DNA of 44,416 bases from Microbacteriaceae bacterium PS02068 (GTDB lineage Bacteria; Actinomycetota; Actinomycetes; Actinomycetales; Microbacteriaceae). Shown here in pieces: positions 9,363 to 18,402 of the stretch (position 1 is the stretch's first letter; every line of letters begins with the position of its first letter). The stretch is taken from assembly GCA_029959325.1 (NCBI GenBank), contig JASCPF010000022.1:1-44416 (forward strand), read 5' to 3'. The notes beneath the pieces are model-generated. The model searched no databases, had not been told where the DNA came from, and worked only from the letters and a program-made list of their open reading frames with translations. A program made the position numbers and the translations under genes.

Positions 9363-9392
9363 GCGGGGGCGGCGGCCCGACGCCGCCCCCGC
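9363..9392 (+). promoter_or_regulatory. 12-bp perfect GC hairpin between binding protein and permease genes
   Basis: GCGGGGGCGGCG (9363-9374) pairs perfectly with 9381-9392 around a 6-nt loop, in the 68-nt gap after the binding-protein stop. There is no T-run, so it is more likely an mRNA 3'-end stabiliser or partial attenuator than a full terminator. In MalE-type operons such hairpins help keep the binding protein in excess; its use here is inferred. Confidence 0.6.
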
Positions 9393-9413
9393 ACAGAAAA
9401 GGTCTCTCCACCC

Positions 9414-10310
9414 ATGGCTAGCACCACCGTGCCGCGACGCAAGAAGTCGCTGCGAATCTCTCCCACCGCGCTGCTGTTGACCGTCCCGCCTCTCGTGATC
9501 TTCGCGGTCTTCGCGTGGTGGCCGATCATCCGAGCCGTTCCCATCGCCTTCCAGCGCACCAACCTCATCACGAGCACGTGGGTCGGCCTCGACAACTTCC
9601 ACGCCGTTCTCGCTGACCCGCTGCTGGGCACAGCAATGCTCAACACCACCTACTACGCGCTGCTCGCCGCGATCTTCGGGTTCCCGCTGCCGATCCTGGC
9701 GGCGACCTTCATCGCAGAGATGCGTCGCACGCGCGGCTGGTCGAGCGCCTTCGCCTTCATCCCGGTCGTGATTCCCTCTGTCGTCGTCATCCTCCTGTGG
9801 AAGTTCTTCTACGATCCGGGGCCGGGCGGGCTGTTCAACAGTGTGCTCGGGGTGTTCGGCATCCCTCCGCAGCCCTGGCTGCAGTCGACCGCAACCGCCA
9901 TGCCCTCGATCGTGGTCGCCGCCACCTGGGCGGCGTTCGGCTCGGCGACGATCATCTACCTCGCGACCCTCGCCACGATCGATCGGACGCTGTACGAGGC
10001 GGCCGAGATCGACGGAGCATCGATCCTCCGCCGGTGGTGGCACATCACGCTTCCGCAGATGCGCGTGACCATGCTCCTGCTGCTCCTGCTGCAGATCATC
10101 GGCACCTTCCAGATCTTCACCGAACCGTACCTGTTCACCGGCGGCGGACCCAACAACGCGACGCTGACCCTCTTGATGCTGATCTACCGCTACGCCTTCA
10201 TCTACGGCGGATTCGGTCAGGCGACGGCGCTCAGCCTCATGCTGGCGGTCTTCCTTGGGGTGCTGTCCGCGGTGTACCTGCTCGCCACGCGTCGATGGGC
10301 GCGTTCATGA
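9414..10310 (+). CDS. ABC sugar transporter permease, MalF/UgpA type
   Basis: This 298-residue inner-membrane protein has about six hydrophobic segments, the first at LLLTVPPLVIFAVFAWWPII. Near the C-terminal third is the cytoplasmic EAA loop YEAAEIDGASILRRWWHITLPQ, whose first part is the usual contact with the ATPase subunit. An AAAAGG ribosome site lies about 11 nt before the ATG. It forms the transport channel with the next gene product. The next gene starts inside its stop codon (ATGA). Confidence 0.93.
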   Translation: MASTTVPRRKKSLRISPTALLLTVPPLVIFAVFAWWPIIRAVPIAFQRTNLITSTWVGLDNFHAVLADPLLGTAMLNTTYYALLAAIFGFPLPILAATFIAEMRRTRGWSSAFAFIPVVIPSVVVILLWKFFYDPGPGGLFNSVLGVFGIPPQPWLQSTATAMPSIVVAATWAAFGSATIIYLATLATIDRTLYEAAEIDGASILRRWWHITLPQMRVTMLLLLLLQIIGTFQIFTEPYLFTGGGPNNATLTLLMLIYRYAFIYGGFGQATALSLMLAVFLGVLSAVYLLATRRWARS

Positions 10311-11236
10311 GCGGCCGTGATGTGAGCGCACGCGGTCCGCTGCTGTCGCTGCGATGGCCGCACCGCAAGCCGGCGACGTGGGAGCGCGCCTCGGTGTCGG
10401 ACCTCGACCGCCGCAACCCGCGCACCCGGGCGATGGTCGCGGGTGCGTCGGGCGCGGTCACCGCGCTGCTGGCCGTGATCTCGGTCGGCCCGCTGCTGTG
10501 GATGGTGAAGTCGTCGCTCTCGACCTCTCAAGAGATGCTCGGCAACCCGCTCGGGTGGCCGGCAGAGCTCCGGTGGAGCAACTATGGGGATGCCTGGCGG
10601 CAGGTCGGCGTCGGGCAGTACACGCTCAACTCCCTCGCGATCACGGGGGGCACGGTACTCATGAGCCTTCTGTGCAGCTCTCTCATCGCCTACCTGATCG
10701 TGGTCATGCGTCCGCGATTCGTGCGGGTCATCGAGATCGCCGTCCTCATCACGGTCTTCGTCCCGGGGGTCATCTCGCTGGTGCCGCTCTATCTCACGGT
10801 GATCGACCTGCACCTGCTGAACAGCTATTGGGCCATCTGGCTGCCCGCAGGCGCCAATGCCTTCAACGTGCTGCTGATCGTGCAGTACCTCCGAGGCATC
10901 CCGAGCGAACTGTTCGAAGCCGCGCGCATCGACGGCGCCGGCCCGCTGCGGACGTTCGTCTCGATCGTGCTTCCGCTGTCGCGTCCGATCCTCGGCGGCG
11001 TCGCGCTGCTGACCTTCACCGCGTCGTGGAAGGACTACCTGTGGCCGCTGCTGGCGATCCCCGATGCGCAGAAGCAGCCTCTGGCCGTCGCGCTCAGCCG
11101 CATCGCTCCGCAGGCCGACCAAGCGACTCTCATGGCCGGCATGGTCATCGCCGTCGTGATCCCGCTGGTGATCTTCCTCGTGTTCCAACGCCAGTTCCTG
11201 CAGAGCGCCGCCTCCACCGGCGCTGTCAAGGGCTGA
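10307..11236 (+). CDS. ABC sugar transporter permease, MalG/UgpE type
   Basis: The frame is open from 9797, but the start is the ATG at 10307, which overlaps the previous stop as ATGA and yields a 309-residue protein of normal family length. A cytoplasmic N-terminus of ~45 residues precedes six predicted membrane helices. The EAA loop reads FEAARIDGAGPLRTFVSIVLP, ending in the conserved LP. It pairs with the upstream MalF-type permease. No ATP-binding subunit follows, so the transporter must borrow a multi-purpose ATPase encoded elsewhere, as is common in actinobacterial oligosaccharide importers. Confidence 0.93.
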   Translation: MSGRDVSARGPLLSLRWPHRKPATWERASVSDLDRRNPRTRAMVAGASGAVTALLAVISVGPLLWMVKSSLSTSQEMLGNPLGWPAELRWSNYGDAWRQVGVGQYTLNSLAITGGTVLMSLLCSSLIAYLIVVMRPRFVRVIEIAVLITVFVPGVISLVPLYLTVIDLHLLNSYWAIWLPAGANAFNVLLIVQYLRGIPSELFEAARIDGAGPLRTFVSIVLPLSRPILGGVALLTFTASWKDYLWPLLAIPDAQKQPLAVALSRIAPQADQATLMAGMVIAVVIPLVIFLVFQRQFLQSAASTGAVKG

Positions 11237-11282
11237 CGATTCGTCCGCCTTCATTTCCGACCCCGTTCAAAGGAGAACGATC

Positions 11283-14200
11283 GTGCACAACCCCCTCCGT
11301 CGCCGTGCCCTGACGGCGATCTTCGTCGCGGCCGCTCTCATCGGGGGTGGCCTCGTCGCGGCACCGAGCGCCGTCGCGGCGACCGCCACCGTCGAGGGTG
11401 AGAGCCCCGATGCGACGACGTTCACTCCCGGTGTACAGGCGGTCGAGCCGTCCAGCGGCGGCCGCATCCTGACGCTGCAGACGGACGATGCGGCGCCCGC
11501 GGGGGGCTACACCGCCAGCTACACCCTCACGGCGGCGTCGGCGGGGGAGTACGCGCTCGAGATCACCGCGCAGCAGCAGGGTGTGCGATGGACCTCGCCC
11601 GCGACCGTCCGCATCGACGACGGTCCGGAGATCGCGCTGGCCGGCGCGCAGGAGATCGGCGGACCATCGGATCTGCTGCGGACCTATCGGCTTCCGCTCG
11701 GGCTGCGCGACGCGGGAGCGGTGAAGGTGCGCTTCACGGTGAACGAACGGCGAAGCGAGCCGGACACGGCCTATGCGTTCCGCATCGACGCCCTCACGCT
11801 GTCCGCGACGCCCAATCCGCAGCTCGCACGCGAGGGCGAGAACCCCTCGTCCACGAACATGCAGCCGGGCACTCAAGCGCTGCCCGAAGGCAGCGGCGGA
11901 TCCGCGCTGTGGCTGCAGACCTCTGGGGACCCGAGCGCCGGGGGCTACGTCGCGAAATACCTGATCGACGTGCCGAAGGCGGGCAGCTACGACGTCTTCG
12001 CGACGACCGCCAAGGCGGGGGTGGCCTGGATCTCGACGGCAGAATATCGGATCAACGGCGGAGCGTACCGCCCACTGAACTCGGCCACCGAGGCCGCGGT
12101 CGTGTCCCCCCTGATGAGCACGTATCGGCTCGGCGCAGAGTTCGTCGAAGGCGGCACCGCCACGGTCGAGTTCCGCGTGCAGGCGCGCCGCAGCGAGCCC
12201 GACACCAACTACTCCTTCATCATCGACGAGATCCATCTCACTCCTCGCCCCACCCCCGAGCTCGTCGTCGAGGGCGAGAACGCCGAATCCTCGACGATGA
12301 CCCCGGGTGTCGCCCCGCTGACGGGCGCGAGCGGCGGATACGGGCAATGGCTTCAGACGAGCCAGGACGCGCCGCAGGGCGGGTACACCTCGACCTACCG
12401 CGTGGGGTCGAGCACGGGTGGGGTGTTCGCGATCGACGCCACCGGGTTCCTCGCCAACGTCCCCTGGGCATCCGATGCGACGTTCCAGATCGACGACCGC
12501 ACGCCCGTGGACTGGTCGACGCTGCCCGAGATGGCCAAGATCAATGACCAGCTGGCCACGTACCGCGTCGGCGCGGTCACGCTCGAGCCGGGCGGGTCTG
12601 TCCGCGTGAAAGTCACGGTGAACACACGCCGCTCCTCACCGGACACGAACTATTCGTTCGCCCTCGACAAGATCGAGCTGACGCCCACCACGCTGACGCT
12701 GAGCTCCTTCAGTGCGCCCGAGCGACTGGGAGTGTTCTCTGCCGGCGAAGACGCGACCGCGATCATCGCGCTGAACGCCGAGACGCCGGTCGATCTTCCG
12801 GTCTCGTGGACGGCGTCCGACTACGCAGGCTCGTCCGTGGCATCCGGCTCGGTCACGATCCCGGCCCGGCAGCGTTCCGCCAAGGTCGACCTGGGCACCG
12901 CGCTGCCGACCGGCTACTACGCGCTGAGCGCGGCGGCGGGCCAGGCAGGCACGGTCACGGGATCTCTCGCTGTCCTCCCCGCGGGCGCCGCGAACGCCGA
13001 GAACTCGCCCTTCGCCGCCGACGTCTCCGGCTCGTGGCTGCTCCCGACGGCGAACATGGAGACCTTCGCCGGCATCCTGAAGAAGATCGGGATGCCCTGG
13101 ATCCGCGATCGCAGCTCGTGGGATGGCGGCAACAACCCGTCGCGGGGTCAGTTCGACTTCTCGGGACAGACGCGGGAGCGCAACTGGTTCGATATCGCCC
13201 ACGCGAACGGGCTGAAGGTGCTCACCATGTACGCGAGCGCCCCGACCTGGGCGACAGAACCGGGGCGGGTGATCCCGCGCGACCTCCTGGCCGGCTACGA
13301 CTACGGCAAGGCCGCGGGAGCCGACGGGCAGGGCCGGGTCGACGCGTGGCAGATCTGGAATGAGACGAACCTCGGTTTCGCGGCGCCGTCCGACGGCCCT
13401 GACACCTACGCGGCGTTCCTCAAGGCGACGGCGATCGGCTTCGTCGACTCCGGCACCGACGCGCTGCTGTCGACCGCGGGCGAGGCGGGTCTTTCGCCGT
13501 GGTACGTAAACGAGCTGTACAAGTCGGGCGCCCTGGACTACGTCGACGCCTACGCGTACCACTCGCACACCACCGGAAACTACGCCGCGACGTACAACCC
13601 GCTGCCCGACGGCACCCCGCAGATCGACGCGGCGCGTCCGTATGGCGGCGACGCGAAGCAGCGCTGGGTCACCGAGGCCGGAATCGCTCTGGCGACCGAC
13701 GGCCTGCCTGACGAGCAGCAGAACCGCTCGCAAGCGCGCTACGTGGTGACGTCGGCGATCGAGTCGCTGGCCGAGGGTGCCACGAAGCACTTCTTCTTCA
13801 TCGAGTCGCCGTTCCGTGAGGGCGCCAACTTCTGGTCGGCGTTCCGCGACGCCGACGAGCCGATGGCATCCGTCGTCTCACAGGCGGTCCTGGTGCGCCA
13901 GCTCGGCGCCGGCGCCTACGTCGGCGAGATCGCGGGCCTCGGCGATGGGGTGCACGCGCACGTCCTGGCCGACGGCGACACGTCGGTCACCGCGCTGTGG
14001 GCGGCCACGCCGACCACCGTGACGGTGAGCGTGGGTGGGCTGCAGTCGGCGACCACGATGATGGGCGGCGGGGCGGCGCACCAGTCCGCCGGCGACACCG
14101 TGACGCTCACGGTGGGCCCCGACCCGATCTTCCTGCGGTCGAGCTCGAAGCCTGCGGGGGTGACGGCGAAGTCGGTCGCCGCGCCCACCGCGCCCGCGGT

Positions 14201-16334
14201 CAGCACGCGCGGGTTCACCGCCGCCGAGCGCATCGTCGTCGGAGCCCGCTGGCCCGATGATGTGGCCGCGACGGCGCAGATCAACGGGTATGTCCTTCCC
14301 ACCGACAAGCCGGTCAGCCTCACCTACGACGTCGCGAACCTCTCCGACACCGACCAGACGGTGACGCTGGCGGCCACCCCGGTCGAGGGGTGGGATGTCA
14401 CGCTCGCGAGCACGTCGGTGCGGGTGCCGGCGCGGTCCACCGTGCCCGTGGCCGCCACGATCCGGGCGCGCGCAGGTGTGGTCGACTCGCTCGTCGACGT
14501 CACGGTGACCCCGGCGCTCGGCGCCGCGAAGGGGTCGCCGATCGTCAGTGGCATCCGGCCCGTGCGCGCCCAGCTCACGGCCACGCACGTCGCTCGGGGC
14601 ACCGCGGATGCGGTCCGGGTGGCGTACACCAACGTCGGATCCACGACGCAGTCGGTCGACCGCATCGAGTGGACGTTCCCGTCCGGCACGACGCAGGACT
14701 GTCGGCAGACCACGGTCGCGCCGGGGGCGACGGCCACCTTCGAGAGCGCGATCGTCGCCCCGGCGGGGGTCGTTCCGTACACCGCGAAGGTCGTGTTCGC
14801 AGACGGCACGTCACGCACGGTCTCGGGCAAGCTGGCGACGAACCGCCACGTTCCCGTCACGATCACCCCGGGCACGATCACCGTCGACGGAGTGAAGGAT
14901 GCCGGGATCGACGTGCCGATTCAGCTGCGTTCCGACGGGCTCGACCCGAACAGCATCTCGGCGAAGACCGGCTTCACCTACGACGACAAGGGTCTCGGGG
15001 TGACGGTCGTCGTGCACGACGACCAACAGGTGCAGCCCTACACCGGCGCCACGACGTGGCGAGCCGACAGCGTGCAGTTCGCGATCGCTCCGGGTCGTCC
15101 CGGTGAGAACGACGTGCGCCCGGGTTCGCAGCCGGTGTACGAGTACGCGATGGCGTTGACGTCGGCCGGCCCCCAGCTGTACCTGCACAACGGCACCAGG
15201 CCGGGCGGACCGGTCGGCGACGCGGCCCTCGCCATCGGGCGCGACGAGACCGCGAAGACCACGACGTACGAGGTCGTGCTGCCGTGGACGGACATCCCCC
15301 TCGTCCGGGCCGCGGATGCCACCGCGCTGTCGGTCTCGATGGCGGTCAACGACAACGACGACGGCGCGCACCGCAGCTGGGTCGAGCTCGGCTCGGGCAT
15401 CACGACGCACAAGGACACGCAGACCTTCGTCTCGGCGCGGTACGTCGACGCGACCGCGCCGACGGTGACGGGCCTTCCAGCCGACGGGACGCTCGTCTCC
15501 GACGCGCAGCCGCTGCAGTTGGCGGTGTCGGCCGCCGACCCCGAGTCGGGCATCGCCCGCCTCACGGTGACGTGGGACGGCAAGGCGGTCGGGCCGACCG
15601 ATGCCCTCCCGCTCGCAGGCAAAGCCGGAAAGCACGTGCTCACGGTCGTCGCTGAGAACAACGACGGCCAGGTCACCGAGGCATCCGCAACCGTTTCCGT
15701 TTACCACGTGGAGAAGACGAAGGTGGCGCCTGGAAAGGGGTCTCTGTCCACGACGAGTGGCTGGTCGGGCTTGCGCGACGGGTACTACGACGTGACGATG
15801 AACCTGTGGTGGGGAGTGAACGGGTCGCTGTTCCGGCTGTACGAGAACGGCACCCTCATCTCGACCCAGGTGCTGAACCCGTCGAGTCCCTCCGCGCAGC
15901 GCGCGGTCGTGCCGGTGCGGGGCCGGGCGAACGGCACCTATGTGTACACCGGTGAGCTCGTGAACGGCGCGGGCACGACGGCGACCACATCGGTCACGGT
16001 GCGGGTCACCGATGCGGCTCCGGCGAAATCGAAGCTCACGCACGACAACGGGGACGGGGACGGCAACTTCACTGTGAAGTCCGACCTCTGGTGGGGGACG
16101 AACGCGTCGACCTATCGGCTGTACGAGAACGGCGTTCTGGTCGATTCGCAGACCCTCACCATGGTCACACCGTGGGGCCAGCACCCGGCGACCACCCTCA
16201 CCGGTCGCGCGATCGGCACCTACACGTACGTCGCCGAACTCCAGAACGCGTTCGGCACGACACGCACCGATCCGATCACCGTGACCGTCAAGCGCGTCAC
16301 GAAGCCACCGAAGAAGGCCGCCAATGCCCAGTGA
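11283..16334 (+). CDS. Secreted multi-domain clan GH-A glycoside hydrolase with carbohydrate-binding-like repeats
   Basis: The 1683-residue protein starts at a GTG about 8 nt after AGGAG and has a Sec signal peptide ending near APSAVAA. Three tandem ~145-residue beta-rich modules follow, starting near residues 37, 181 and 327. Each begins with an EGE(S/N) segment and ends with a RRSEPDTNYSF-like motif, and they probably bind carbohydrate. A TIM-barrel domain (~574-900) carries WQIWNETN (acid/base E694) and RWVTEAGI (nucleophile E798), the clan GH-A pattern nearest to GH39-like enzymes. After it come a beta-sandwich (~980-1180), a CBM9-like region (~1190-1390), an Ig-like segment and two ~90-residue Ig repeats with LWWG and RLYENG motifs. 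The tail is basic, with no sortase motif. It is probably the extracellular depolymerase; its substrate is unknown. Confidence 0.85.
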   Translation: MHNPLRRRALTAIFVAAALIGGGLVAAPSAVAATATVEGESPDATTFTPGVQAVEPSSGGRILTLQTDDAAPAGGYTASYTLTAASAGEYALEITAQQQGVRWTSPATVRIDDGPEIALAGAQEIGGPSDLLRTYRLPLGLRDAGAVKVRFTVNERRSEPDTAYAFRIDALTLSATPNPQLAREGENPSSTNMQPGTQALPEGSGGSALWLQTSGDPSAGGYVAKYLIDVPKAGSYDVFATTAKAGVAWISTAEYRINGGAYRPLNSATEAAVVSPLMSTYRLGAEFVEGGTATVEFRVQARRSEPDTNYSFIIDEIHLTPRPTPELVVEGENAESSTMTPGVAPLTGASGGYGQWLQTSQDAPQGGYTSTYRVGSSTGGVFAIDATGFLANVPWASDATFQIDDRTPVDWSTLPEMAKINDQLATYRVGAVTLEPGGSVRVKVTVNTRRSSPDTNYSFALDKIELTPTTLTLSSFSAPERLGVFSAGEDATAIIALNAETPVDLPVSWTASDYAGSSVASGSVTIPARQRSAKVDLGTALPTGYYALSAAAGQAGTVTGSLAVLPAGAANAENSPFAADVSGSWLLPTANMETFAGILKKIGMPWIRDRSSWDGGNNPSRGQFDFSGQTRERNWFDIAHANGLKVLTMYASAPTWATEPGRVIPRDLLAGYDYGKAAGADGQGRVDAWQIWNETNLGFAAPSDGPDTYAAFLKATAIGFVDSGTDALLSTAGEAGLSPWYVNELYKSGALDYVDAYAYHSHTTGNYAATYNPLPDGTPQIDAARPYGGDAKQRWVTEAGIALATDGLPDEQQNRSQARYVVTSAIESLAEGATKHFFFIESPFREGANFWSAFRDADEPMASVVSQAVLVRQLGAGAYVGEIAGLGDGVHAHVLADGDTSVTALWAATPTTVTVSVGGLQSATTMMGGGAAHQSAGDTVTLTVGPDPIFLRSSSKPAGVTAKSVAAPTAPAVSTRGFTAAERIVVGARWPDDVAATAQINGYVLPTDKPVSLTYDVANLSDTDQTVTLAATPVEGWDVTLASTSVRVPARSTVPVAATIRARAGVVDSLVDVTVTPALGAAKGSPIVSGIRPVRAQLTATHVARGTADAVRVAYTNVGSTTQSVDRIEWTFPSGTTQDCRQTTVAPGATATFESAIVAPAGVVPYTAKVVFADGTSRTVSGKLATNRHVPVTITPGTITVDGVKDAGIDVPIQLRSDGLDPNSISAKTGFTYDDKGLGVTVVVHDDQQVQPYTGATTWRADSVQFAIAPGRPGENDVRPGSQPVYEYAMALTSAGPQLYLHNGTRPGGPVGDAALAIGRDETAKTTTYEVVLPWTDIPLVRAADATALSVSMAVNDNDDGAHRSWVELGSGITTHKDTQTFVSARYVDATAPTVTGLPADGTLVSDAQPLQLAVSAADPESGIARLTVTWDGKAVGPTDALPLAGKAGKHVLTVVAENNDGQVTEASATVSVYHVEKTKVAPGKGSLSTTSGWSGLRDGYYDVTMNLWWGVNGSLFRLYENGTLISTQVLNPSSPSAQRAVVPVRGRANGTYVYTGELVNGAGTTATTSVTVRVTDAAPAKSKLTHDNGDGDGNFTVKSDLWWGTNASTYRLYENGVLVDSQTLTMVTPWGQHPATTLTGRAIGTYTYVAELQNAFGTTRTDPITVTVKRVTKPPKKAANAQ

Positions 16335-18372
16335 CACCATGGACACGACGACAGCTCTCGAATGGACGGTCGGCGACCTCGCGTTCTCGTTCGACCTCGC
16401 CCCCGACGCACCGGTCGAGCTCGTCTCCGCTGCCTACCGAGGCGCCCCGGTGCTCTCGCGGGGGACGATCGTCGACGTCTTCGTCGCGGGCGCGCTGCAC
16501 GCGCGCGCGCAGCTGAGCTACGACCGATCGATGGTCGGGGCGGGACTGCGGTATGTGTCGCACGAAGAGGATGGCGAGGGGCTCCTCTCGATCGTCCAGC
16601 TCGATGCGGCGACGGGGGCAAAGGTGACCACGGCGTTCCGCCGCACCTCGAGCGCCTCGGTGAGCGTGTCGTCCACCGTGGAGGCGACCGCCGAGACGCT
16701 CACGGTGCTGGCGGTCACCTCGCTGTCGGTGGCCACGGCGCACGCTGCCGGCTCCGGCCGGTACGAGCTTCTCCGCGGCAGCTCCGAATGGCTGGGCGAG
16801 GGCGACTGGGTGCAGACCCCTCTCAGTGAGGTCCTGCGCCCGCTGCGACTGGATCTGACGGGGCAGGCGGGGCGCGGACGGTACCGTCACCTCAGCACCG
16901 GAGCGTGGTCGACGGGCACGGTCCTGCCGACCGGGGCGCTGATCGACACGGACGGCCCCTCGATCGCCTGGCAGATCGAGGTGACCGCCGGGTGGCTGTG
17001 GGAGGTGTCGCAGTTGCCGGATGCCGTGAGCCTCACCGCTCTCGGGCCGACCGACGAAGAGCACCAGTTCGCCGTGACGCTGGAACCGGGCGAGTCGTTC
17101 ACGTCGGCGCCCGCGGCGCTCGCCGTCGGCGACGGCCTTGCGGGTGCGATCGCGGCGCTGACCGCACACCGACGCGCGATCTTCGCGCGTCGCCCGATCG
17201 ATGCGACGCTCCCTCTCGTCTACAACGACTACATGAACACGCTCAATGGGCAGCCGAGCACCGAGAAGCTGCGGCCGCTGATCGCCGGAGCCGCGGCGGC
17301 CGGGGCGGAGTACTTCTGCATCGACGCGGGATGGTTCACCGATGTCGTGGACTACTGGGGCAACATCGGCGTGTGGGAGGAGGCGCCCACGCGCTTCACC
17401 GGAGGTCTGGCGGCGCTTCTCGACGAGGTGCGGCACCACGGCATGGTCCCCGGTCTGTGGCTCGAGCCCGAGATCATCGCGCTCGATTCCCCCGCGATCG
17501 ACCGCCTGCCCGATGAGGCGTTCTTCCAGCGGTTCGGCAAGGTCACGGTCGAACACCACCGCCGCCACCTCGACCTGCGGCATCCCGCCGCGCGTCACCA
17601 TCTCGACGAGACGGTCGACCGGCTCGTCGCCGAGTTCGGCGTGGGGTTCTTCAAGCTCGACTACAACATCGAGCCCGGGGCCGGCACCGACCGCACGGGC
17701 AGCGCCGGCGAGGGGCTGCTCGGCCATGCGCGGGCGTTCGGGCAGTGGCTGCGCGACGCGCAGGAACGTCACCCCGACGTGCTCTTCGAGAACTGCGCGT
17801 CGGGCGCCATGCGCATGGACTACCACCTGCTGTCGATCGCGCACCTGCAGTCGACGAGCGACCAGATGGATGCCGCGCGGTACGCGACCATCGCCGCGGT
17901 CGCCCCGCTCAGCATCGCGCCCGAGCAGGCCGGCAACTGGGCGTACCCGGCCGCCGAGATGTCCGACGGCGAGCTGCGCACGACGATGGTGAACGGGCTC
18001 GCGGGCCGTCTCTACCTTTCCGGATTCCTCGACCGCCTGTCGCCGGCGCAGCGCGAGAGCGTGCACCGCTTCACGGCGGCGCACAAGGACATCCGGCACG
18101 AGCTGGCCCAGGCGACGCCGTTCTGGCCGCACGGTGTGCCCGGCTGGGACGACGACATCCTCACCCTCGCGTATCGCACTCCGACTCGCGGCCTGCTGTT
18201 CGTCTGGACGCGCGGGCTCGGGGGCGAGCTCGCCCTGCCCGGTGATCTCGCCTCGGCGACGCCGCTCGTCGTCGACGGCCCCGCGTGGGGGGTGTCGCAT
18301 GACGACGACGGAACCGTGCTCCGCGTCCCCGGCGGGCCGGATGCCGCCGTGTTCGAGTTCTCGGCATCATGA
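16324..18372 (+). CDS. GH36 alpha-galactosidase, cytoplasmic
   Basis: This 682-residue protein has the GH36 layout: an N-terminal beta-supersandwich (~1-290), then a TIM barrel beginning PLVYNDYMNTLNG and FCIDAGWF. The expected nucleophile is D446 in FFKLDYNIE and the acid/base is D513 in STSDQMDAAR; ENCASGAMRMDYHL lies between them. There is no signal peptide. The ATG at 16324 overlaps the previous gene by 11 nt and has AGAAGG 6 nt upstream; an alternative ATG at 16339 has a poorer site. It should remove alpha-galactose from imported oligosaccharides. Specificity within GH36 (galactose versus N-acetylgalactosamine) cannot be settled from sequence alone. Confidence 0.9.
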   Translation: MPSDTMDTTTALEWTVGDLAFSFDLAPDAPVELVSAAYRGAPVLSRGTIVDVFVAGALHARAQLSYDRSMVGAGLRYVSHEEDGEGLLSIVQLDAATGAKVTTAFRRTSSASVSVSSTVEATAETLTVLAVTSLSVATAHAAGSGRYELLRGSSEWLGEGDWVQTPLSEVLRPLRLDLTGQAGRGRYRHLSTGAWSTGTVLPTGALIDTDGPSIAWQIEVTAGWLWEVSQLPDAVSLTALGPTDEEHQFAVTLEPGESFTSAPAALAVGDGLAGAIAALTAHRRAIFARRPIDATLPLVYNDYMNTLNGQPSTEKLRPLIAGAAAAGAEYFCIDAGWFTDVVDYWGNIGVWEEAPTRFTGGLAALLDEVRHHGMVPGLWLEPEIIALDSPAIDRLPDEAFFQRFGKVTVEHHRRHLDLRHPAARHHLDETVDRLVAEFGVGFFKLDYNIEPGAGTDRTGSAGEGLLGHARAFGQWLRDAQERHPDVLFENCASGAMRMDYHLLSIAHLQSTSDQMDAARYATIAAVAPLSIAPEQAGNWAYPAAEMSDGELRTTMVNGLAGRLYLSGFLDRLSPAQRESVHRFTAAHKDIRHELAQATPFWPHGVPGWDDDILTLAYRTPTRGLLFVWTRGLGGELALPGDLASATPLVVDGPAWGVSHDDDGTVLRVPGGPDAAVFEFSAS

Positions 18373-18402
18373 GCGTCAGGGTGCGGTGAAGGGACAAGGC
18401 GG

